Source of the DNA: Glandiceps talaboti
Lineage: Eukaryota > Hemichordata > Enteropneusta > Spengelidae
Direction: 5' to 3'
Assembly (NCBI RefSeq): GCF_964340395.1
Contig: NC_135568.1
Span: 7,484,579-7,510,578, forward strand
Length of the DNA stretch: 26,000 nt
Shown here: positions 1 to 10,438 of the stretch, in pieces
Numbering within the stretch: position 1 is the stretch's first letter
Layout of the letters: each line of letters opens with the position of its first letter
Notes under the pieces: generated by a model
The model's database searches: none
Told to the model about the DNA's origin: nothing
The model's input: only the letters and a program-made list of their open reading frames with translations
Translations under genes and position numbers: made by a program

Positions 1-486
1 AAGGAATGATTCAAAAGATTTATCCCACCAGGTCCTCGGTTGACTAGGGCACAATCGTGGATCAAATCAGGTCCCTAACTGACTAGGGTACAATCTTGTC
101 CAAGGACTTAAACCATTCAGAAACAAACAGGAGATGTGGGGCTCTAACCTGCAACCTGCAGATTCAAAGCCGGCCATTTTAACCATATGAGTATCATAAC
201 TCCATCATTACACAAGGCACAAGCTGAGTTTATATGCTTTGGGTATGTGATTTTGCTGTAGATTAAAATGTATCTGTTGTGCTGTAATCACTGAAGTATA
301 TTTAACCATCATTTACAATTGACACAACTCAAACCTGATATTTTAGGAGTAATACATGAATGATTTGATAACATCATTTATTATATAGTAAAATGTTGAG
401 AAAACCCGCTGTTTAGTGGTATGCTATTAAGTGTGCAAACAACACCTTACCAGGATACAATTATGGTGCCATGAATTGGAGGCATG
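1..486. other. upstream gene-free region with repeat fragments
   Basis: No coding exon seen. A 46-bp motif with TGACTAGGG and ACAATC is present twice (about 30-105). At 318-395 there is similarity to 8625-8700 (AAACCTGATATTT, AATACATG, TTTATTATA), another dispersed fragment. GGCACAAGCTGAGTTTAT at 216 matches the left end of the TTAA-flanked MITE family. Confidence -1.
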
Positions 487-494
487 CATTGATG

Positions 495-808
495 TAGTCT
501 TGCTGCTACACGTTCGGGTTTTCCTTCGATACTATAAGCGAACGAAGTTCGCAGTGAGGGCTTGCCCGAACAGTCTAGCAAATGTCATTTTCAGACTGGA
601 CATTCCATTGAGATTACGTTAAGCGGTGGGTTGGGCCATGTACGTATGCATATATACTTCAATATATTTAATCTCTGCATGCAGATGTTGACAAACACAT
701 GTTACGTCATTACTATGTCTTATCGGTTTATGGTAATTGTGTTTGATGAGTGTGTAGACGTTGTCATTCACACATTTCAGTTAACACATTGGTGGTTATT
801 TTTACAAG

Positions 809-849
<41 letters not shown>

Positions 850-1039
850 AAGATGAATATGTATGAAAATTTAGCTATTGTCCTCTGTTTGTGCTTGTCG
901 CTAAAACAGTTCTCTGATTGGCAGTTATTTATATCCTGATGACATTTGCTAGACCTTGGATGTTCCATCCTCGATAACGATGTTCGGTCGTGTGTCATAT
1001 TTTATCGGAAGAACTTCCGAGGTCTAGCAGATAGACTAG
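495..1039. mobile_element. hAT-like MITE with about 100-bp inverted repeats
   Basis: Left and right ends form imperfect inverted repeats about 100 bp long; GTCTAGCAAATGTCAT at 573-588 is exactly inverted at 939-954. Flanked by direct repeats CATTGATG (487-494) and AATTGATG (1040-1047), 7 of 8 identical, the 8-bp duplication length typical of hAT transposons. Each arm is itself a hairpin (for example 947-1029). No coding capacity. Shares terminal sequence CTGCTAGACC with the element at 17299. Confidence -1.
809..851. repeat. poly-C (31) followed by poly-A tract
   Basis: 31 C directly followed by 12 A, within the MITE. Homopolymers of this length are prone to length error in sequencing, so the exact count is uncertain. 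Confidence -1.
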
Positions 1040-1125
1040 AATTGATGTTAACATTATACTATTATAGTTTATTATAGTATGGCTTTATGTGAGTATTTCA
1101 CTCAATTGAAATATTAGTGTGTTTG

Positions 1126-1440
1126 TTAAGGGCAATAAGCTGCGGTAAAATCTACCAGAGTTCCCCAGTCATTTTACCAGGGTTCCCTACCATTGTTTTT
1201 GTTAAGGGTAGTAAGTAGGTAATATCTACCCGAGTTCCCCAGTCATTTTACCAGGTTCCCTACCAGTGTTTTTGTTAAGAGTGGTAAGTAGGTAAAACCT
1301 ACCTCAGTTCCATTCTACTGGAGTTCCCCACACAAATTATGGTACAGTATGGTACGGAAAAATTTGCAAATTTTATCAGATTTCCCTTCTCAGTTAACAG
1401 GGTTACATTCCAGACCTTAGCTAAAGTACTGAGCATCATT
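1126..1440. repeat. 70-bp tandem repeat, three copies, plus unique tail
   Basis: Units start GTTAAGGG and contain GGTAAAATCTACC, GAGTTCCCCAGTCATTTTACCAGG and TTCCCTACCA. The array and the following ATTATGGTAC and TTAGC segments recur at 24754-24975, so this is a dispersed element with an internal tandem core. Confidence -1.
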
Positions 1441-1463
1441 AAACTCAGCCTGTGCCACTTTAA

Positions 1464-2777
1464 GTGGTATATTAGTGTACTGTATATGTACATATATGGT
1501 TACACCAACAGGCAAATTAATACTTTTTGATATCCAGCAGAAAAAAGGGATGAAAAACCTATATTACAAGTATGGCTATAATATATGGATGTATATTCAC
1601 CATCTGCTACATCTCTAAAGTATTAATAAATCCATCTTTGTTATTTTATATATTGTTCTCATATTCAACTGAAATGTGTCCGAGTACAGCAGGGCTTGAA
1701 ATCGTTGGACACATATGTGACTGAACAATTTTTCTAGACCACCAATTTGATCAGATGGTAGTCTGTCAGACCAATGGAATCAATAGAAAATTGTAGTTGA
1801 AACAGTTCACTTAGCTTGAAGTTTAGCTACCAAGACAAGTGTGAAAGTTAAATTTACAGCCCTGTATACGTAATCTTAATTTGGCAGCCTAATAAAAAAA
1901 GTTGTGAGGTTCCAGTTACCCAACCCCCACCTAGTTTTTCATGCCAACCCTAAACTGCTTTTTACGTATTCAAGAAAAAAATAATGAAATCGAAATAGTG
2001 GGTGCGGAAAATGACATAAACTGAAAAAGACAATATAAAACTGTTCTTCCAATCTTTAATGGCTGTATATCTGATGATAAGAAAGCTGAAACCGATAACA
2101 CAGAGACCATTATGGAAAACATAACATACTACAATGCTCACATATGAAATTTAAAAAAAAATGAAAAAATAAAATGAAAAATCTACCTATTCTAAATTGA
2201 ATGTAATCAGACCCACACAATTTTTTTATGCCATTTTTTATACTATTAGCACCTGTCACACATCATTTGAATAAATTATGCTAATTGGATTATTTTTAAT
2301 GCAATATACAATATATATCCCTTGCAACGTGGTTCATTTAAATTTCTATAAATATACAAATGTAGTTTTTAAATGTCCTTTCTCTGGTTCTAAAAACTGT
2401 CTCTCTTTTGTCATCTTTTATAATAATATGCAGCAAAGTTCCTTTCTCATTTTCCCCATCAAGGCCAACATACTTGGATTTACTATCCATGTGTCCAGGA
2501 ATTGAATTTTACAGTGGGATTGAGTGACCACTGAATTTTTTATTTTTGAACACCAAATTTTTTCAGCAGTCTATTGTGGATGGGAGGGAGGAGGTGGGGA
2601 TGGGAGATGAGATATGCAGTACACATATGTTGTTGTACTGCAGGGAAAATACCAATTTTATGAGTGTGTAAGTGAATGATGTATTGGTACATACCATGTG
2701 CATTGCCAAGTTGAACAAACGGCTGGAATTTACACCGTAATCATTGTACATGCAGGTCATGACAACACAATGCATGG
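1464..2777. other. upstream gene-free AT-rich region
   Basis: No exon or strong repeat recognised. A 20-bp word (CCAGGAATTGAATTTTACA) at 2496 recurs near 3450. It may contain or precede the missing 5' non-coding exon, but no convincing promoter or CpG-rich start region is visible. Confidence -1.
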
Positions 2778-3000
2778 TTACGTCATTAGTTCTGCTGTTC
2801 TAGAAATATGATTTAAAACGTTCAAAATCACCACTACTTTTCCCAAATTTCCATAAATATTATTGCCCAATATTTTTGTTCATTCGGTCACTTGTGATCT
2901 AAAAGTTTTGTTACTACTCGTCTAACAACTGGTAGTGACAAGGCCCCTTAGGTCAACTGTATTTCCTTGGCTGACCAAACAAAATGATTATGGAATATTA
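2778..3000. mobile_element. fold-back MITE, family C copy 1
   Basis: Arms built around CCCAATATTTTTGTTCATTCGGTCA and its diverged inverse meet at a centre with ACTACTCGTCTAAC and GTAGTGAC. The same structure, better preserved, is at 20883-21050. Ends about 50 bp before the inferred 5' UTR acceptor. Confidence -1.
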
Positions 3001-3053
3001 ATATCTAACAATATGTGTAATCTATATGTAATCTATTTTTTTTCCTTCTGTAG

Positions 3054-3130
3054 ATAACCTTACAGTTGAAGATTTACAAAATCTGATGGACTGTTAAAAG
3101 TAGTACTATTTATACACAACATACAGGAGG
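3054..3130 (+). other. 5' UTR part of the first coding exon
   Basis: A pyrimidine-rich tract ending in TAG at 3051-3053 looks like a 3' splice site, so the leader probably continues in an unseen upstream exon. The stretch contains an in-frame stop TAG at 3101-3103, which limits upstream extension of the reading frame and supports the start at 3131. Another possible acceptor (ACAG at 3123-3126) lies immediately before the start. The transcription start and promoter are not identifiable. Confidence -1.
3086..3097 (+). promoter_or_regulatory. three-codon upstream ORF in the leader
   Basis: ATG GAC TGT TAA lies 34 nt before the main start and is out of frame with it. If the leader is transcribed as inferred, ribosomes would meet this minimal uORF first. 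Its ATG has T at -3 and G at +4, a moderate context at best. A regulatory role is inference only. Confidence -1.
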
Positions 3131-3355
3131 ATGGTTTCAGTGACTCAACAAATGAAACGCAACATGTTTTCCAAACACAAACTTTTGCCTTTACACACAT
3201 GGGTTTTTCTTTTACTAGTTATATTTTTACTTGTGAACATTGTGTCATCAGATGACTACTATGAAATTCTTGGAGTTCAAAGAGATGCTAGTACAAAGGA
3301 TATACGAAGGGCTTTCAAAAAACTTGCCTTGAAAATGCATCCTGATAAAAATCCG
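3131..3355 (+). CDS. DNAJC10: coding exon 1: signal sequence and first half of J domain
   Basis: Residues 1-75. Basic N-terminal stretch with alternative Met at 8 and 12, then a strongly hydrophobic run of about 20 residues ending VSS before DDYYEILGV; cleavage near residue 40 is likely. YYEILGV starts J-domain helix [14 protein letters not shown] carries helix II and the HPD loop (70-72) needed to stimulate Hsp70/BiP ATPase. The exon ends after the Pro codon of HPDKNP in phase 0, donor GTAAGT at 3356. Confidence -1.
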
Positions 3356-6300
3356 GTAAGTTTTCATCAATACAGCTATGGAATAAATAGCGTTGACTTG
3401 TATGAAGTGAGCTACGGAAAGACCACATGCAATAAATAAATAGCGAAACCAGGAATTGAATTTTACAAAAGAAATATGGAATAAATAGCGTTGACTTTGC
3501 ATGTATGAAGTGAGCTACGGAAAGACTACATGCAAAAATACAGCTATGGAATAAACAGCGTTGACTTGTATGAAGTTAGCTAAGGAAAGGTTGCATGCAA
3601 ATATACAGCTATGGAATAAATAATGTTGACTTTGCATGTATGAAGTGAGCTGTATGAAGTGAAATCCTGTGATGTTATCAAGTACCTAATGTACATGTAC
3701 ACAAATTATACTTTGGCATAAAATTTAATATGTACATGTAATTCCTGATTTTCATGAACAGGCAAAGTCAACGCTATTCATTCCATCGTTGTAGTCTGTT
3801 GACATGGTAACAATAGACAAAGTATGTGTTTGTATGAACTAATGACTAATTATAGAGTATGTGTACCTGCAATTTAATCAAACAAGGTATACTGCCACAG
3901 TGTCACAATTTTATATCACATACAAGCAAGGTTGAACGCATTGGAACAAAAGAAATATGGTGTTTTTACATATACTGGCTGCTCTGTCACGACAACTCAC
4001 GCCTACTTCAATGGTTTTGCAGTGCTCAAAATATGAGTCAAAAATTTCAATTGTCATTATTTTATGCTTGAGGCCCTGAGGGGTATAACTATATTATTCT
4101 CAATATTTTCTGCATTTAACCAGAACATACTCTGCCTTGTCACTACTTGTCTTCGATATATAATTTCAATGCTCGTTGGTCACTCCTATTGCCCTTGCTA
4201 AAAAAAGATATACATGTATATACCTGCAAATTAACCACACAAGATGTATTATACGACCAAAATATCACAATTTTATACCACATTAAAGCAATATATCATT
4301 ATTCCTGACTTGAGTAGTATTTTCTTTGTTGAATAAACGGATTCTCAGAACGTAATCATTTGGTAATTTACACTGTAGTTCTCAAAATACATGACACTAA
4401 TGTCTTGATGTGTACTCTTCTAGAGTGATCCGCACGCACATGACAAATTTTTAAAAGTAAACAGAGCCTATGAAGTACTGAAAGATGAAGAACTACGTAA
4501 AAAATTTGACCGGTTTGGTGAAGAAGGACTCAAAGATCAAGGCCAATGGGGTCAAAGATATGAAAGTTGGAACTTTTATAAAACTGAATTCGGTAAGTTG
4601 AATGCATAAAATCCTTCAAAATTTAGAATTTTGATAAAACTGAATTTGATAAGTTGAACAAGAAAATCTTAACTTTTAAGTTGCATACTAGTGTAAATTG
4701 AATTATGTGTCCATGTATATTTCACAAAGACATATTGTACAATAGAAAAACATGTTCTATTCTATGCACCATATGGTAACATACACCACCATTGTTAACA
4801 CAAAGTGTAGAAATCTGATTTTTTATTTTTTGTCGTGTGTAAATCATTCAATACAAAATATTATTCTTGACGTGTAGAAATGGAGCAATCAGTCATCAAA
4901 AATCTTAAATTCAGTAAACACTTCACAAATAATTTTGATAATTTTAATTATGATGATTTGAATAATGTTATCATAATTATGTGATTTACATGTAGAAACA
5001 GTATTTTTGTTGAAAGCCTTTTCTTTTTCTTTTTTTTGTAATAAATGAATTTGAAGTGTACTCATGCGATGCCATATTTTTGACATTCAGGTCTTTATGA
5101 TGAAGACCCAGAAGTTGTTACTCTTAGTAAAACAGATTTTGGTAAGTCTCTCAAATATTTGTTTTAAAGAGATCCTCATCACCAAATTTAAAGGACTTAC
5201 TTATAATTGATAATTTCCTTTTAGTATTTCTTTCTAGTTACATGTCTGTCATACATGTATTTATTTGTACAGATTACATGGTTGTGCAATCTTTTTCTTT
5301 CCATGCACATTTGTCTTCCATTTGCAGCAGTCAACTAAAAAATGCCTCTAAGCGACTGTGACAGTGTGTTAATTGTGTCACAGTGATGGCATGTTGTGTC
5401 ATGGTAACAGTATGTTGTGTAAAGGAAACAGTATGTTGTGTAAAGGAAACAGCATGTTGTGTTATGATGACAGTATGTTGTGTTATGGTGACAGTACATT
5501 GTGTCATACCGACAGTATGTTGTGTCATGGTGACAGTATGTTGTGTTATGGTGACTGTTTTGTTATTGGGACAGTATGTTGTGTGATGGGGACAGTATGT
5601 TGTGTTATGGAGACAATATGTTGTGTCATAGTGACTTGTGTCATGGCAACACAATTCTGTTTTAGATTGTCAGTGACTGCATGTGTATGTGAATATGTGA
5701 GTAAATCTGTATGTGTGTGGTACCTTGGGCATGATTGGCATGACAATATGGGGTGTTTATGAGATCATGCACTCTTGGCAATACACATGCCAATGTGAGA
5801 TTCCCGCCAGATGCTTATGAGATTCCTGAGTGATTGTGAGAGCTAGGTGGCTCGCTGTGTGTGCACATGTGCATCATATGTTTGTGTATGTATGTGGGAT
5901 GGACAAGGGAGTTGATTCTTGTACTCATGCTAATTATGTCTGTTGCTTGTATATTTCAGAAAATTCTGTGTTTGGTGAGGATATTTGGTTTGTCAATTTC
6001 TACTCCCCGCGATGTCATCATTGCCATGACTTGGCACCTACAGTAAGTTAAAGTTACCACATACATTTGTATAATCACATGACTTGGCACCTACAGTAAG
6101 TTACCACATACATTTGTGTAGACATATGAATTAGGCACCCACATTAAGTTACCACATACATTTGTGTAAGTACATGACTTATCAACTTATGACATAAATA
6201 CTTGTATAATAGCTATTACAGTAACTTATCACAATAACACAGCAACTATGTACAGGCAACTCCATTATAACGTGGTGTGGCGCCTACATGTATGTTGTAA

Positions 6301-9300
6301 ATAACCTCATACACATGATTATGTAAACACATGACTTGGCCCTAACTATAACGTATAACTCAACACACAGGCATATGACTTAGCACTGATGTATACAGTG
6401 CATTATCACATAGATACATGACTTAGCATCAATATCTCCTCACAATATACATGACTTAATAAAAATTGGTGTTGTAAATTGCTATCAATAATAACATGAA
6501 AATTTTTTCTTTTGTTGTCTAAAACAGTGGCGTAAATTTGCCAAGGAGATGGAAGGGGTGATCCGTATCGGTGCTGTAAATTGTTGGGATGATAATCCGC
6601 TGTGTACTCAACAAGGAATTATGCAATATCCTACACTTGTCATCTATCCTAGGGTAAGCTACAAAAATGACACTTTTCATGATAAGAAAGGTGATGCTCA
6701 GTTTGACCCTCCTAAACAAAGCAGGATTTCCAAAGGTTGTCTTCTGCTTTAACACAAGGACACTTGGGTGCTGCACCAGTGGCGACTCATTTCAATTTCC
6801 AAAATTAATTTAGGTTATCGGTAATATAGTATGTATTATTTATATCATTATTATAAGTACTTGAATAAGATATTTGATAGGCAATCTACAGAATAAAGTG
6901 ACAAACAAAAAAGTCACTCTTCAAAATAAATATAAAAAAATAATTGTCTTTTGAAGTGGCAGAATTCTTTGTGTCTGTAATTATATCATTTTACCTAATG
7001 CTAGACAGTCAAAATAGAACAAGAAGCGAGGTCAAATTATATTCTCGGTACCTGTAAGTAGCATTTTACATCACCCTAGGCAAGTAAACTAGAACAAGGT
7101 CAATTTATCCTCCGGGTACCTGTAAGTGCAAAATCATTTTGCCTATGCTCGACAGTCAAAATACAACAAGATCACTTTATTTTCTGTGTACCTATAAGAT
7201 ATCAGTTTACCTAATGTTAGACAGTTAAAATAGAACTAGAAAACTGACACATTCTCTAGGTATCTGTTATCGCATTTTACATCATGCATGAAGGTCAAAA
7301 AAGAAAGTAAAGATTGACTTATTCTCATGCACACCAGGCTATAGTATAGTAATGTACTGATGAAGTGTAGCAGAAGATATGCATAGTTTCAACTAAGAAA
7401 ATATATGATTGTTCTTGTATGAGTCACCTAGGTGTTAAAATTCTACTTCAGCTAATTAGAATTTTGGTAATGTACATGTATTTGGTAGCCAATTAATAGT
7501 AATCACCCTTAATTAATATTTCATATTTCATCATCATGGTCAGAAAAAATTAAGACTGTCAGATGACAATTAGAATTATTAAGTCAGTGTACCCTAGGGT
7601 TTCAAAACTGTGTGTAGTTGCTAGGCAACAAATTGCCCAGTGTTTTAGCTAAGGTTTTGGAACCCTGTAATAGAAATGGAGAAATCGGGTAAAATTTGCA
7701 TAGATTCCCACACAATCTATGACACTTATAATGACAGATATTGAATTGTAGATTTCACCTAGTTTACCACCCTTCATGATAACTATCCAGATGGATGTAT
7801 TTACGTGTACAATGTAGCAATCTGTACATATCATACAGTTAGGATCCATCACTACTGATGTGAATGCCATCAACATGGTGTATTGTGAGACCATATGGTT
7901 AGTTTGCTTTGATATCATTGTTTGCATTCATGTTAAAAGTTCTCATTGTCAACCAGAGAAACTGATTATGTGAACTTGTGGTACAGTCTGATATTTTGCT
8001 AAGTGCTGTGATCGTAATTTTTTGGCTGTAAACTTACAAAGTATTGGATATTGGCACTTTATAAATGACTTGATTCATTGATTGATTAGTTTGGATGCCA
8101 ATGTGGTCTCTAACTAAATCAATGAGTGAAGGATTAAATCGTAACAATACTGTATAGGAACTAGAGTATGTGTGTGGAGGTGTAAATGGTAACAATACTG
8201 TATAGGAACTAGACTGTGAGTGAAGGTATAAATCGTAACAATACTGTACAGGAACTAGACTGTGAGTGGAGGTGTAAATGGTAACAATACTGTATAGGAA
8301 CTAGACTGTGAGTGGAGGTATAAATGGTAATGATACTGTATAGGAACTAGACTGTGAGTGAAGGTGTAAATCGTAACAATACTGTATAGGAACTAGACTA
8401 TGTGAGTGAAGGTATAAATCATAACGATACTGTATAGGAACTAGACTGTGAGTGAAGGTGTAAATTGTAACAATACTGTATAGGAACTAGACTATTGATT
8501 AATTGATGGTGTGCAAGTCGAATGTATACATGGTTTGGGCTTGATTTCTGTTGCAATTGATAGCATACCTGTGTATTCTAGTTATTGATTCAGAAACATA
8601 CAGAATTTGTATTTAAGCTGTCCATTGAAACCTGATATTTAGAAATAATACATGCTTGACTCAATGACATAATTTATTATACATATACAGCTAAAATGAT
8701 GTGGGCTTGGTGTTTCATTCATGGGACATTACACTTTTGACACACCGATAGACATATTTCAACTCTAGACTAACAATAACACACACAGCAGGATCCTGTC
8801 CCAATCACATTGAACAGTGACAGACATTGCTATTCTTTCAAGTGCAGTAAAAACATGGACTTGATGGTTTTAATGGCTGCCATTGTTTATTTTCTAACTG
8901 ATAATCAACATTTCAAATTTACTATTTACCTAAGTAATTGTTTCTTTTTGCATTAGAAGTCGTCTGGGTGGGTATTAAATGTCATATTACACAAGTGAAA
9001 CACCAAGCCTACATCATTTTAGCTGTAATATGTCATGGCAATCATAAATGATAACATTGCTGTTGTATTCTAATGACTGATACAGAAACGTAAAAAATAT
9101 GATGATGCCTAATTTGAGACTCTATAGTCTTTCTGGTTTTGTAGTACATTCACAGTACATATAATACATATGTATATTAGATGTATAATTATATATTAAA
9201 ATGTTGTAAACTTTTCTTTTCTGCAGAAAGAATTTTATACTGGTGCTAAAACTCTAACAGCTTTGACAAGACATGCACTCAGACAGGTCAAAGCAACAGT

Positions 9301-10393
9301 TCATGACCTTTTTGGAGGTAAGTTGTTTGTTTGTTCAATCTACTATGTCATAATTTCAGTTAATATTGAAATAAAATGTACAGTAGACATTCCATAGTAT
9401 TAGAGGTTGGTATGGTGCATGTAAATTGTCAGGTCAAAGGTGAACCCCATGTGATGTCACACATCCTTGTAGCAGTGGCTCCTTATCCAAATGTTAGCAG
9501 AGAAGGTTTGAACTTCTGTACTTGTAAATATAGTACTATGGAAACCAAGTTTTTTGCCAAGTAAGATAGACACAAACTAAAACTATTGTTGTAGATGTGA
9601 TAGATTACACAAGTGGGTGATGGCATTGCCTTTATTATATGGATATAATCACTTATGATCAAAGTAGTGTTAAAACTGAAATTGCCCAAAAATGTACACT
9701 GCAAGGTCATGAAGTCATCAGAAATACCACCCTACTGTGAGTACAATTAAACCAATGTCAATTCAAAATAGGTTACATCAGTATGTCACAAGGATAGTTT
9801 CGGTTTCTACCCAGCCAAGTTAGCTGAAAGCTCGGCTTCAACTGTCACATTTCTTGATACTCATGGGATGATAAGTGATATGATATTATAAATGATGTCA
9901 AGAGATAACTCATACTTCAAAACACTGATTATTAAAAGAGCTAACAGTGTTTGGAATTGGCCTTCTGTAACACCAAAAACATTGTGTTTTCCTACAGGTA
10001 ATTTTAAGAAAGTGTTGACAAGCGATGAAATCAAATCTACACCATTATTGATGATTTACTGTGGCGCAACACAAGGAAGTGGAGATGAAGATACTGCTGA
10101 TCTAGTCTTTGCTGAATGTCTTGACAAAGATGACAGACTTAAAGTTGCTGCCATTTTGGTAAGTGTCATGTAGACTTCTAGAAGAGTATTTCTTTTTGGT
10201 GGTATTTGCCATGTTTGCCCTATTTTGCCATATGAAGGATTCCACTATAACATCACACAAGTGATATCTTACCAAAACGATTTTCAAATATTGCACAAGA
10301 TTAGCAAATGAAGATTGCTTGATTTGATTCAGAGATATTTAGGACTCATACACATACATAGACACACACAGACAGACAGAGAAACATGCTCTG

Positions 10394-10438
<45 letters not shown>

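Larger units (their letters stand above)
208..1463. mobile_element. possible long TTAA-flanked element, nested insertion inside
   Basis: The left-end word GGCACAAGCTGAGTTTA at 216 and the right-end word AAACTCAGCCTGTGCC at 1441-1456 are inverted copies of each other and match the termini of the two 0.36-kb MITEs at 14757 and 22758. TTAA follows on the right (1460-1463); the left has TTAC at 208-211. If real, this about 1.25-kb copy carries the hAT-like MITE and a 70-bp tandem array inside it. No transposase coding seen. Confidence -1.

Noticed and set aside
562-998. ORFs containing poly-Pro or poly-Gly
   Set aside because: Caused by the poly-C tract within a MITE; both strands are equally open.
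5331-5762. Overlapping ORFs of 107 and 129 codons on both strands
   Set aside because: They are produced by a 21-bp intronic minisatellite whose period is a multiple of three; no domain, no splice context.
7649-7927. 92-codon minus-strand ORF in intron 5
   Set aside because: No recognisable domain, no supporting context, length expected by chance in AT-rich DNA.
8130-8493. Evenly spaced repeats suggesting a CRISPR array
   Set aside because: Units are contiguous tandem copies with no variable spacers, in a eukaryotic intron.
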